This document shows positions 37,696-46,700 of a stretch of DNA of 64,000 nucleotides, one piece after another. The DNA is taken from NCBI RefSeq assembly GCF_000014585.1, contig NC_008319.1, forward strand, positions 310,001 through 374,000, given 5' to 3'. Position numbers and translations under genes: made by a program. How positions within the stretch are numbered: position 1 is the first letter of the stretch; every line of letters starts with the position of its first letter. The stretch comes from Synechococcus sp. CC9311. GTDB taxonomy: Bacteria > Cyanobacteriota > Cyanobacteriia > PCC-6307 > Cyanobiaceae. The notes under the pieces are model-generated. The model had not been told where the DNA came from. It saw only the letters and a program-made list of their open reading frames with translations, and made no database searches.

Positions 37696-38358
37696 ATGGA
37701 TCATCTCTCCAGCAACTCATTGAGCCATCCAGCCCATCCCCGTAGATTTTCAGCCCTCCCTCAAGCCTTTTTTTGCCGCCCTGCGGAGGTCGTTGGACCT
37801 GAATTGATTGGCTGCTTCTTAGTGAAACGCCAGAACGATGGAAGTCTGCTCTGGGGCGTGATTGTGGAAACTGAGGCCTATTCCCAAGACGATCCCGCTT
37901 GCCATGGTTATCGCAGACGCTCACCGCAGAACGAAACGCTGTTTGGCGAGCCTGGGCGGTTTTATGTGTATGTGAGCTATGGCATCCACCACTGCGTGAA
38001 TGTGGTGACCGATCGCAGTGATTGGGCCAATGGGGTGTTGCTTCGCGCTGTTGCTATGCCTGGCGAGCCTGAGCGAGTGGCCGCTGGTCCAGGTTTGTTA
38101 GCAAGGCGGTTTGGTCTCAACAGAACGCATGACAGCCAAGCCGTCTGTGGCGAGAATGAATTCTGGTTGGCCTCCAGGCCCTCCGTTCTCAACGTCCCTG
38201 AGCTTGTGACCACCACGCGGATCGGAATCTCTCAGGCACAGGATTTGCCCTGGCGTTGGTACCTGCAGGACTCACGCAGCGTGAGCCGGCGTGCCCGAGG
38301 TGATCGGATGCCTGCTTTGAGCCAGGCCTTCATTCCAACTCTGGAGTGGAAGCGATGA
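37696..38358 (+). CDS. 3-methyladenine DNA glycosylase (AAG/MPG type)
   Basis: 220 residues from the ATG preceded by GGTGG; an ATG 7 codons earlier (37675) is also possible. Family motifs: [34 protein letters not shown] (catalytic Glu) and [22 protein letters not shown]. It removes alkylated or deaminated purines. Its stop overlaps the pyrB start (ATGA). Confidence 0.92.
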
Positions 38359-39404
38359 GTGGCTGGTCCCATCGACATGTGCTCGACTTGGCTTCATTTT
38401 CGCGTGACGACTACGCCACGGTGCTGGAACTTGCCCATCGTTTTCGTTCGATGCCGGTGACGGGCGCTCGCAAACTCCCGGCCTTGCAAGGGCGATTGGT
38501 TGCAACTTTATTTTTTGAGCCCAGCACGCGCACGCGCAGCAGCTTTGAGTTGGCCGCCAAGCGGTTGTCTGCGGATGTGCAGAGTTTTTCTCCTTCCAGC
38601 AGTTCCCTGAGCAAAGGCGAATCCCTGCTCGACACAGCGCGCACTTATGTCGCGATGGGGGCTGATGTGTTGGTGATTCGCCATCGCTGCACGGATGTAC
38701 CCGCCCAGTTGGCCTCTGAGTTGGATCAAGCCGGAGAACGCACCGTTGTGCTGAATGGCGGTGATGGTCAGCACAGCCACCCCAGCCAGGGTTTGCTCGA
38801 CCTCTACACGCTTGCTCACCATTTCGATCCCCGCAACTCTCAACTTGATGCGTTGCAGGGCAAGCGCATCGTGATTGTTGGCGACGTGGTGCATTCCCGC
38901 GTGGCACGCTCCAACCTCTGGGCGTTAAGTGCATGTGGCGCGGATGTGGTGCTTTGTGGGCCGCCCAGTCTTGTGCCCGATGCGTTTGCGGCTTTTTTGG
39001 ATGCTCCGCCTCCCGGGCAAGCTTCAGATCCTGTCCGGGAGCGTGGAACGGTGCAGATCAGCCGCTCCTTGGATGACTGTCTGTCTGGCGCGGACGCTGT
39101 GATGACGTTGCGCTTACAAAAGGAACGCATGACCGATCACCTGCTCACGAATCTTGATCGCTATCACCGTGATTTTGGGCTCACCCATGAGCGGTTGCGA
39201 CGCTGTGCTTTTTCAGGCCCTGTGCTCCATCCAGGCCCTGTCAATCGTGGAGTTGAAATGAGCGGTGGACTCCTGGACGACCGCTCGATTTGCTTGGTTG
39301 AGGATCAGGTGCGAAACGGGATTCCTATCCGCATGGCACTGCTTTATTTGATGGCAGCGTCTGATCCTGTGGCGGAGTCGTCGCGGGCCTCAGCGCCATC
39401 CTGA
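38355..39404 (+). CDS. pyrB: Aspartate carbamoyltransferase catalytic subunit
   Basis: 349 residues from the ATG overlapping the glycosylase stop. Commits carbamoyl phosphate to pyrimidine synthesis. Motifs: [19 protein letters not shown] (carbamoyl phosphate site), [44 protein letters not shown] and [11 protein letters not shown]. No regulatory subunit is nearby. The 3' end overlaps the NDH-2 gene on the other strand by 61 bp. Confidence 0.95.
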
Positions 39405-40858
39405 GCAGAAACACCGGAGACGGAATTGGCGTAGTAATTCATGGCTGCTTTGAGAGCCGCATCTGGTGCGGCAATTGAGGGCCCGCTTCCGCTGTTCATC
39501 GGGAACGGAGCGTCTGCGGAGTCGAGACCGATGTGCTGACTTGGCATGCCAGTGAGCAGCATTGATGAGCGTTGCTGCGACAGAACAGCAAACATCCACT
39601 TGATCAGCAAGGACCAGCGATTTTCTCGATCGGGCATGAAGGCAAGGTGTGCGGCGGCCCACACAGCCCAGCCTGGGCTTCCACTGAATTTGAAGCCGCG
39701 CAGATCAGCAACAGCAGCAACACGATCCAGCACGGCCATGCTGCCGAAATCAAACCATTTGAAGTTCGGACGATTCCCTCCACTCATGATCGCGGCAATG
39801 TCTTTGCCGACGAAACCGCCCGCTTGGGTTGCTGGGCCTGCCATCCCGGGCAGTGGATTTCCCGTGGAAGTGTGCTTATAGCTGCAGAGATCGCCAACCA
39901 CCCGAATCTCTGGATGGTCTTTCACGCTGAAGTCGGGTTCAACAATCACCCTCCCGCCACGATCCAATTCACAATCGATCGAGCCTGCCAGGGTCTTGCC
40001 CAGGTGAGATGGTCGTACACCGGCTGTCCAAATCACGGTTGCAGCTTGAATTGTTTGTTCGCCATCTGGAGTGCCAACGGAGACTTCTCCAGGCTTCATG
40101 CTCTGAACACGTCCCTTAAAGAGGGTCTCGACCCCTAGAGATTCCAGGGTCTTTTGAGCAGAGGCCGACAACGACTCAGGCATCGCCCTCAGCAATCGAT
40201 CGCCAGGGTCGATCACGATGATCCTTGAATCATCAGGATCAAGTTGCTTGAACTCACGGCGCATGGCATTGCGCATTAACTCGGAGGTGGCACCTGCCAT
40301 CTCGCATCCCGTAGGCCCCCCTCCCACAATCACCACGGTTTGAAGGAATTTGCGTGCCGCGGGATCAGGTGTTTGTTCGGCCTGCTCCATCGCCATCAGC
40401 AAGCGGCGACGAATTTCTTGAGCGTGCTCAAGGATTTTCATCGGTGGCGCAAAAGTGCGCCATTCTTCATGGCCGAAATAGGTGCTGCCCGAGCCCGTTG
40501 CGAGTACTAAGTGGTCGTAGGTGAGAATTTTTTCGCTGAAGTTGATTTGTTGCTTCTTGGCATCTAAGCCCGTGACTTCTCCCAGCAGGACCTGAACGTT
40601 GCGCTGCTTTCCAACCAGCTGTCGCAGGGGTGTCGCAACATCACCGGGAGCTACTAGGCCTGTTGCTACTTGATAAAGAAGCGGTTGAAACAAATTGAAG
40701 TTGCGCTTATCAATCAAGGTGATCCGCACATCTGCCTGCGCAAGCGCTTTGCAGGCTCGAACTCCAGCGAAGCCCCCGCCCACGATCACCACATGAGGGG
40801 CGTCGCGAAGACGTTCTTCTGGCGGTTCGAGCTCGAGAAAGAAATGCTCAGCAGCCAT
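39344..40858 (-). CDS. ndb: Type II NAD(P)H dehydrogenase (NDH-2)
   Basis: 504 residues. Two dinucleotide folds are visible: [17 protein letters not shown] near residue 23 (FAD) and [20 protein letters not shown] near residue 176 (NAD(P)H). Other features: [44 protein letters not shown] and [11 protein letters not shown]-2 passes electrons to plastoquinone without pumping protons. The tail of about 70 residues is Ala/Ser/Asp-rich and lies over pyrB on the other strand. Confidence 0.9.
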   Translation of the reverse strand: MAAEHFFLELEPPEERLRDAPHVVIVGGGFAGVRACKALAQADVRITLIDKRNFNLFQPLLYQVATGLVAPGDVATPLRQLVGKQRNVQVLLGEVTGLDAKKQQINFSEKILTYDHLVLATGSGSTYFGHEEWRTFAPPMKILEHAQEIRRRLLMAMEQAEQTPDPAARKFLQTVVIVGGGPTGCEMAGATSELMRNAMRREFKQLDPDDSRIIVIDPGDRLLRAMPESLSASAQKTLESLGVETLFKGRVQSMKPGEVSVGTPDGEQTIQAATVIWTAGVRPSHLGKTLAGSIDCELDRGGRVIVEPDFSVKDHPEIRVVGDLCSYKHTSTGNPLPGMAGPATQAGGFVGKDIAAIMSGGNRPNFKWFDFGSMAVLDRVAAVADLRGFKFSGSPGWAVWAAAHLAFMPDRENRWSLLIKWMFAVLSQQRSSMLLTGMPSQHIGLDSADAPFPMNSGSGPSIAAPDAALKAAMNYYANSVSGVSAQDGAEARDDSATGSDAAIK

Positions 40859-40928
40859 GGTCTAACCATCAGCAGATCTAAATCCAGGCTATGGATTCCG
40901 TACAAGATTGTCTGGATTTGTGCGTTCT

Positions 40929-41270
40929 TTAAAGCAACTTGAATCCTTCCAATAAGAGGCCATAGAGCAAACCAATGCGTGACATGTCCAATAGATCACG
41001 TCCCAGATGCTTTTGCCGATCTCGCGCCCAATGCCGTCTAGTTCGAACCATCAGCTCCCAGATCGCCACAGTCACCAGTGCGGCCACTGGATCCATTAAC
41101 GCCAAAGCACCTGCAATGGCACCAATGCTGTTCCCAAGAGCGAAGCTTGCTCCGAGGGCAATCAACATTAAAGAAGCCCTTCTCCAGGGATTCACTGCCC
41201 ACTGGTCAAGGCGTGAAGTGGCTTCTCCGAAACTGATTTGAAGTCGAGTCTTTTGCAGTCGAGCGGTCAT
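40929..41270 (-). CDS. Ycf20-like protein (DUF565)
   Basis: 113 residues. Two central hydrophobic stretches (ASLMLIALGASFALGNSIGAIAGAL and VAALVTVAIWEL) plus the C-terminal RIGLLYGLLLEGFKLL, which is typical of DUF565/Ycf20. In algae the Ycf20 family is linked to non-photochemical quenching; the role in cyanobacteria is unclear. Confidence 0.75.
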   Translation of the reverse strand: MTARLQKTRLQISFGEATSRLDQWAVNPWRRASLMLIALGASFALGNSIGAIAGALALMDPVAALVTVAIWELMVRTRRHWARDRQKHLGRDLLDMSRIGLLYGLLLEGFKLL

Positions 41271-41454
41271 GCATCGAGCCCCTCAAACCTCGTAATCAAA
41301 AGTGTGCCACCAGTTGATCCCCATCACCCGGCCGGCAAGCTGCCGACCTAAAAATACTCGATTTTTATTTGTTTCTTATATGAATAGCTGGTTTTTGAGC
41401 ATTTCCTGTTGAAGCAAGATTTGCTTTGAGTTGACCACTAAGCGGGACCACAAT

Positions 41455-41655
41455 TCAGTCGGAATCGGCTTTCGCTTTGCGGGATGATTTCCCCTCTAGT
41501 AGCTCAAGCAACGCCTCCATCTGGGCCATGACTCCTCTCACTTCACCCGCTTCAGGCAAGAGTCCGTCTTCCATCACGCCTTGATGCATTTCTCGCAGCT
41601 CCTGGCGGATGTAGCGAAGGTGGCTCACGACCTGTTCTCTTTTGGATTGCGACAT
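41455..41655 (-). CDS. Small conserved hypothetical protein
   Basis: 66 residues, helical and highly charged (QVVSHLRYIRQELREMHQGV, GVMAQMEALLELLEGKSSRKAK). It starts with ATG and looks like the small cyanobacterial helical proteins of unknown function. No membrane segment. Confidence 0.65.
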   Translation of the reverse strand: MSQSKREQVVSHLRYIRQELREMHQGVMEDGLLPEAGEVRGVMAQMEALLELLEGKSSRKAKADSD

Positions 41656-41708
41656 CGTTTATGGCCGTTGCTGACATCCCTTTTACCGCATGGTCGTCCC
41701 GAGTGTCG

Positions 41709-41855
41709 TCAGCGACGGCCCAGCCCACCAGCTAAAGCGATAAGGCCATAGGTGATGAGGGCGCTGGGTCTGGCAAGCGTTGAGACCAAAACAAGAGCCG
41801 AGAGGCCTACAAATAAGGGCAGACGTCTTGTGAAGTGAGTGCTTGTCGAAAACAT
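41709..41855 (-). CDS. Possible small membrane protein
   Basis: 48 residues: MFSTSTHFTRRLPLF, then a helix (FVGLSALVLVSTLARPSALI) and TYGLIALAGGLGRR. The frame is open from ATG to stop with credible hydrophobic pattern, lying directly upstream of the 66-residue gene on the same strand. An overlapping 63-codon frame on the same strand looks less protein-like. Confidence 0.42.
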   Translation of the reverse strand: MFSTSTHFTRRLPLFVGLSALVLVSTLARPSALITYGLIALAGGLGRR

Positions 41856-42663
41856 CAGCAAGACTCCAAGGCAAACGGTTGGCGCCTGTGAAGGCCTATA
41901 GCTGTAACGATGGAAGGCTGCTCCTCAAGGCCCCAGGCCATGGCTGTCCTTGAAATTGAAAAACAATCTTAAGGCCAATTGTCTGAGACGACGTCTCAGA
42001 CAATTGGCCTTGGCCGCTGCCTCGAAAGAAAATATTTTGGTTCTGCTCCGGAGGCTGTGGATGCCCGGAAGTGGGTGTGCCACAACGTCAAAGGCGAGAG
42101 TCCAGAGTTCGCCGCCTCCCGCTTCCCAGAAGGACAGATTCACAAAGTTCCCGAACGGCGGGGTGTGTTGGATTGAGTTCTCGTTGTTGGTTGAGCTGGC
42201 CAGCGAGGAGCATCGAAGCATCAGGATTGGCTCCTGGATTACGGAGTACGTCTTCGCCATGGAGGAGACATTGATTGAGAAGTTTTAAATCAAGTCCTCC
42301 TTGCACGATCGATCGTGGAAACAAATCAATAACGTCCATGAAGAGATGGCTGATGCGTTGAAAGAATTTCGACAACAAGTATCAATATCAACAGAGCCAC
42401 AATGCCTTTGATCAAAGACGTGGAATTGAAGGGTCTAACTAACGGGGATTCCCAGATCTGACCGGTGGTGCGATGGAAGCTTTTTTGTGTTGCTTAATTA
42501 TAGGTTTGTGACGAGTGGGTCATTCTGCATAAAAAGATCCTCTAGATCTGCATCCACGATCCTCTTTTATTGAAGGTATCCCTAGGGTTTTGGTGCAAGG
42601 AGAGGTTTTTCGCTTTTGCTGGCAGCATAATAACTCGTTGGTGAAATCAATTGTCGTCCCTTC
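41856..42663. other. About 800 bases without a convincing gene; possible decayed reading frame
   Basis: Several frames of 60-110 codons are open on both strands but none has a recognisable domain. One plus-strand frame is suggestive of decay: it runs from 41950 to a TAA at 42286-42288 and, in the same phase, continues to 42411 with a helix-like stretch (INNVHEEMADALKEFRQQV). The segment also holds the 41-bp palindrome listed separately. Confidence 0.35.
41971..42011. repeat. 41-bp near-perfect palindrome
   Basis: Two exactly complementary 20-base arms (41971-41990 and 41992-42011) flank a single A. Left arm: AAGGCCAATTGTCTGAGACG. On the minus strand a run of five T occurs 7 bases after the arm, so it could act as a terminator in that direction. 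Otherwise it looks like a cruciform-forming repeat or a remnant of a small repetitive element. Confidence 0.85.
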
Positions 42664-42695
42664 AAAATAAAAGCCTAGGCATTGCCTAAGCTTTT
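42664..42695 (-). terminator. Rho-independent terminator of the repeat-bearing hydrolase
   Basis: Read on the minus strand, a 12-bp stem with one mismatch (AAAAGCTTAGGC with GCCTAGGCTTTT) encloses a 3-base loop and continues into TTTTATTTT, 27 bases after the stop codon at 42723. Confidence 0.75.
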
Positions 42696-42722
42696 AGATT
42701 TCGCTATTCGTTAGTGCAGTAT

Positions 42723-44570
42723 TTAAAACATATTAACGCTAGGCCAGCTGGAGGTTGAGTTGACGATGTCTTGCATTAAACTGTTAAGAACTGCAGGGTC
42801 TTTGCGGCTGTTAGTTGCTGCAGCATAGCCAAAATTTGAGTTGTAATTCTTCTTGTACACTGCTGCTGTGCCGTCCATAAGGCCGTAATGGCTACTCCCG
42901 TGGTCATTGTTGTGTCTCATGAAACGAAGTAGATCAATAGGTGTGGCTATCCATCCACCATGAGAATCAAACCGTTGAGGCTTGACGCTTGAATAAGCTC
43001 CTCCTCCATAGTATGTAGCTTCATTGCGCAGTTGTTGGTTCTTTTTGTCTCGCCCGATAACCATGCCTTTGGCACCTGCAGGATTCAGGATCTTGTTTTT
43101 CACGTAAGAATCGTAGTCTGCATTGGTTGCTTTCTCAATCACTCGCCCCAGTAAAGAGTACCCAAAGTTAGAATACTGCTTTTTTTGTCCAGGGTTTGAG
43201 GCTAAAGGGTAATTGCTTAATGTCCAATTGATTAGGCCGGTAAACGTAGACCCAGAGTAAGAAAACATTGGATCTTTTTTGTCTCCATTCTTGTTGATAT
43301 TTGTCAATCCTGCGTGATGGTTCAGTAGATGCTGAATTGTGATTTTATCGATGTTTGGGTTGGTTGAAGGCGTTGGGTAGTCGTCTCCAAGAATACTGTT
43401 TTTGCCAAATACTTTAGAGTTTGAGTTTAGAGATGTTTCTTTCAAGAGTTTCTTGATTGCCGCTTGAGTTACAAGCTTTGAAACGCTGGCAATGCGAAAG
43501 CGATGCTTTGGCCCCACTGCAATTCCCTTTGTGATGTCTGCTTTGCCGAAACCACGGGCGTACACAAGTTTATTGTTTTTGCTAATGGCTATCGACAGGC
43601 CTTTGATGTTGTTATCACGCATGTATTGACCAACTTTCCTTTCTATTGATCGTAGGCTTTTGCTTGCAAATTTCTTGTTTTCCCAGACTCCATTGAACTT
43701 GACTCCACTCGCTGAGTTGAATGCTTCGATGTATTTTGGTTCGTAACTCTGATATCGATAGTTGTCGAAGATATGCTGGTAGTTTTTGGTTGGAATGCTA
43801 TGGCGTGCTTGATAATATTGCCCGCCTTCTTTGGTCCACACAGCAGCATAGCGATCGCTATTCCCTTTGCGATAGCCGGTGACTACTTTCAGGCGATAGC
43901 CTTCTTTGGCTGACTTGTTAAATTCTTTCTGGTATTGAGAGTGTGTAAGTCCGTGCCGAGCTTTCCATGTGGGCATATTCTTTTCGAATATGACAGCAAA
44001 TCTAGGAGATCCTTTTAGACTAAATGCGCTAACATGCTTTATTCCGTATCCTTTGCCAGACATAGAAGTGACTTGGCTTTGGTATTGCTTTTCAGTGAGG
44101 CCGTGCCGTGCTTCGTAAGCAGGGCCAGAGGTTTTTTCCCAAATCGCTGCATAGAATGGCTTGCCTCCAATTTCATATCCATTGATGTATGTCAAGCGAT
44201 ACCCTTTTTTGTTGAAAGCGTTAAATGCGGCTTGATATTTTTGTGGACTCAATCCGTGACGAGCAATAAATGGCTTGCACTCGTTTTTGCTCCAAATTGC
44301 AGCGTAATTTGCCTTCCCTGCTTGTTGATAGCCTGAAATTGACTTTAGGCAATAGCCTTTCTTGGTGTAGTTGTTGAAAGTCTGCTGATAACTAGAACTT
44401 GACAGGCCATGCCGCGCAGTCCATTCGCTGGCGGAGGATGGCAACGCTGTGGTCAGCACCATTCCTGTGGCCGCAATTGCGCTAATTGTTGTGGCTTTTT
44501 TGATGCCGTCTTTTGCTTTCTGGTTGATTTTTAGAAAGATGTTGTTGAGATCAAGAGCTGAATGAATCAT
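42723..44570 (-). CDS. Secreted serine hydrolase with five BTRD1-type repeats and a beta-lactamase fold
   Basis: 615 residues. A signal peptide ends near residue 48 (LPSSASEW). Five tandem repeats of about 50 residues start at ARHG 52, 103, 154, 204 and ARHS 255, each with xYQxxF, KKGYxL and YAAIWxK; this matches the bacterial tandem repeat domain seen before beta-lactamase domains in polyglycine-hydrolase-like enzymes. Residues about 308-615 are a class C beta-lactamase/DD-peptidase fold with SVSK (Ser362, Lys365), YSN (466-468) and HGG (537-539). It is probably exported and acts on peptides, esters or wall material. The AT-rich codon use and solitary setting suggest lateral transfer. Confidence 0.82.
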   Translation of the reverse strand: MIHSALDLNNIFLKINQKAKDGIKKATTISAIAATGMVLTTALPSSASEWTARHGLSSSSYQQTFNNYTKKGYCLKSISGYQQAGKANYAAIWSKNECKPFIARHGLSPQKYQAAFNAFNKKGYRLTYINGYEIGGKPFYAAIWEKTSGPAYEARHGLTEKQYQSQVTSMSGKGYGIKHVSAFSLKGSPRFAVIFEKNMPTWKARHGLTHSQYQKEFNKSAKEGYRLKVVTGYRKGNSDRYAAVWTKEGGQYYQARHSIPTKNYQHIFDNYRYQSYEPKYIEAFNSASGVKFNGVWENKKFASKSLRSIERKVGQYMRDNNIKGLSIAISKNNKLVYARGFGKADITKGIAVGPKHRFRIASVSKLVTQAAIKKLLKETSLNSNSKVFGKNSILGDDYPTPSTNPNIDKITIQHLLNHHAGLTNINKNGDKKDPMFSYSGSTFTGLINWTLSNYPLASNPGQKKQYSNFGYSLLGRVIEKATNADYDSYVKNKILNPAGAKGMVIGRDKKNQQLRNEATYYGGGAYSSVKPQRFDSHGGWIATPIDLLRFMRHNNDHGSSHYGLMDGTAAVYKKNYNSNFGYAAATNSRKDPAVLNSLMQDIVNSTSSWPSVNMF

Positions 44571-44854
44571 TGTTGTTAGATGTGAGTGTTAATTCAGGGT
44601 CATCTCCCTGGCATTCACACCATCGCCCCTCTGAAGGCTGCGCTCGTTGATCAGAGACAAGGCTGCCTGTGATTTTGCTCACTACGTACAAGAGAAGATT
44701 CGATGATCTGCTCTGAAGGCAGGTCCGAGAGCTTTTGTGGCAATTGTTTTTCTATGTGTTTGGAAATTTTGTCTCAGGATTGCACCTGTTTTGAATTAAT
44801 TTGCTCTATAGTATTCAGGCGCTTAGATATTGAATAAGCTTTCGTTTTTGGCAA

Positions 44855-44927
44855 TGGAGAATAGGGGATTCGAACCCCTGACCTCTGCGGTGCGATCGCA
44901 GCGCTCTACCAGCTGAGCTAAGACCCC
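44855..44927 (-). tRNA. tRNA-Ala (anticodon CGC)
   Basis: 73 bases. The anticodon stem CTGCG/CGCAG encloses ATCGCAC (anticodon CGC); the T arm is AGGGG-TTCGAAT-CCCCT. G3.T70 in the acceptor stem is the alanine identity pair. Pairs 5-68 (T.T) and 6-67 (C.T) do not match, which is unusual. The discriminator is A and CCA is not encoded. Confidence 0.88.
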
Positions 44928-44999
44928 GTCGCTTGAAACCTAGCGACAGCTCTATGTCTTGCCCGATGCAGAATGGGTTCTTCGCTTCAGGGAGCCAGC

Positions 45000-45203
45000 A
45001 TGCCGATCACGCCGGAATCTCTGGACGCGTTTGACGACGACAAGGTGGCTTTGCTTGCTCAGCGCCTTGAAGACGACGACTACCCCACCCCTTTTGATGG
45101 CCTAAGTGATTGGCATCTGTTGCGTGCATTAGCGATCCATCGGCCGGAGCTCACAGGGCCATATGTCCATCTAGTTGATCAGGAACCCTTCGATGAAGAT
45201 TGA
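45000..45203 (+). CDS. Small acidic conserved hypothetical protein
   Basis: 67 residues from an ATG preceded by GGGAG. Acidic and soluble (LDAFDDDKVALLAQRLEDDDYPTPFDGLSDWHLLRALAIHRPEL). The family is not recognised. The 3' end overlaps coaBC by 11 bp, so the two are likely co-translated. Confidence 0.65.
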   Translation: MPITPESLDAFDDDKVALLAQRLEDDDYPTPFDGLSDWHLLRALAIHRPELTGPYVHLVDQEPFDED

Positions 45204-46503
45204 GGCCTCAAGGCCTCTGGAGGGGCGTCGCCTCGTCGTGGCGGCATCAGGAAGCATCGCTGCGGTCAAGACCCCTCTCCTTGTGAGTGCGTTAGTGAAG
45301 GCAGGCGCCGAGGTGCGTTGTGTCATCACCTCCAGCGCCTCGCGCCTTGTCAGCCCTGTGGCGCTTGCCAGCCTGAGTCGTCACCCTTGTTTGCAAGATC
45401 AGGATCAGTGGGATCCATCGCAATCTCGGCCGTTGCATGTGGAGCTAGCGGAATGGGCGGATCTTGTGGTTGTGGCTCCCTTAAGCGCCACAAGCTTGGC
45501 CCGTTGGACTCAGGGACTCGGAGATGGGTTGCTGGCCTCCTTGTTGTTGGCTTGCGAGCGGCCTGTGGTGGCGGCCTCAGCCATGAACACCGGGATGTGG
45601 AGTAACCCTGCAGTCCGTCGTAACTGGGATCTCTTGCAACGGGATCAACGGGTGCTGTGCCTGGGACCAGAGCCTGGTTTGTTGGCTTGTGATCGAATCG
45701 GAGAGGGGCGAATGGCCGATCCCGCTTTGATTCAATTGGCGGTTCTTCATGCTCTTCAGCAAGGCAGCCAGAAAAGGCAATTGACGCGTGATTGGAGTGG
45801 TCGTTCCTTACTTGTCACCGCTGGCCCAACGGTGGAAGCCCTGGATCCTGCCCGCATCGTGAGCAACCGCAGCAGCGGACGCATGGGCGTGATGCTCGCG
45901 CAAGCGGCTCGGTGGCGGGGGGCCCGGGTTGACTTGATCCACGGGCCTTTGCAGTTGCCAAACGCCTGGCTTGAGGGGTTGTCTTGCCACCCTGTGGAGT
46001 CGGCGCAAGCGATGGAGTCAGCACTTATTGAGCTGCAACCCGATGTTGATGCGGTGGCGATGGCGGCGGCGGTGGCCGACCTGCGCCGGCGTGGTGGCGC
46101 TCTTCCTGAGAAGCCCGCGAAGGCTGCATTGGAGAGCGTTTTGTCAGACCAAATGGAGCCTGTCCCAGATCTATTGGCCGGTTTGGCTGAGCGCCGACCC
46201 CCTGGTCAAGTGCTCTTGGGATTTGCTGCTCTCAGCGGTCACGTCGATTCGCTGCTGGAACGGGCCCGTCACAAACTCTCTGCCAAACAATGCGACCTGT
46301 TGTTTGCGAATCCCATTGATCAGCCCAATCAGGGGTTTGGTTCGCATCGGAACGGAGGCTGGTTGCTCAGGCGCGATGGCTCACAACAGCCCTTCTTGCC
46401 CCAATGCAAGCTCGAGCTCGCCAATCGCTTGCTGGATGAGATCGCCATGCAACGGACCGCGCTGCATGGCCTCCATTCGCAGGACGTTATCTCAGACGTT
46501 TAA
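45193..46503 (+). CDS. coaBC: Bifunctional phosphopantothenoylcysteine decarboxylase / synthetase
   Basis: 436 residues. The CoaC half (1-190) has GSIAAVKTP, the substrate-clamp-like SAMNTGMWSNPAV and APLSATSLARWTQGLGDGLL (flavin and substrate site). The CoaB half (about 200-430) has the CTP-binding LLVTAGPTVEALDPARIVSNRSSGRMG and GFAALSGHVD. Together they make 4'-phosphopantetheine for coenzyme A. The start is the ATG at 45193, inside the previous gene's end. Confidence 0.93.
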   Translation: MKIEASRPLEGRRLVVAASGSIAAVKTPLLVSALVKAGAEVRCVITSSASRLVSPVALASLSRHPCLQDQDQWDPSQSRPLHVELAEWADLVVVAPLSATSLARWTQGLGDGLLASLLLACERPVVAASAMNTGMWSNPAVRRNWDLLQRDQRVLCLGPEPGLLACDRIGEGRMADPALIQLAVLHALQQGSQKRQLTRDWSGRSLLVTAGPTVEALDPARIVSNRSSGRMGVMLAQAARWRGARVDLIHGPLQLPNAWLEGLSCHPVESAQAMESALIELQPDVDAVAMAAAVADLRRRGGALPEKPAKAALESVLSDQMEPVPDLLAGLAERRPPGQVLLGFAALSGHVDSLLERARHKLSAKQCDLLFANPIDQPNQGFGSHRNGGWLLRRDGSQQPFLPQCKLELANRLLDEIAMQRTALHGLHSQDVISDV

Positions 46504-46700
46504 TCCTCTGATGATTGCCTGAGAGCATTTTCAGGCACTGTTCAATTGTGCCGTTCATCGGTTTCGAGACGCTCCCTTTACAGCCCGCAACGCGAAGGCT
46601 TGTTGAGAGCTGCAAAAGGCTTGCCGGAACGCTCGTTTTCCCCTTGTAAGATCGAAAAATCGGTGGATACCGTCTTCGTCCGGCTAATCAGCTTTCTTCT

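Noticed and set aside
40878-40920. Imperfect inverted repeat near AAATCCAG/CTGGATTT upstream of the NDH-2 gene
   Set aside because: Long loop and no T run; probably chance.
41683-41874. 63-codon minus-strand frame
   Set aside because: Overlaps a better small membrane frame (41709-41855) and has a Trp/Cys/His composition typical of a shadow frame.
46516-46537. 7-bp perfect hairpin (TGCCTGA/TCAGGCA) after coaBC
   Set aside because: No following T run; not called as a terminator.
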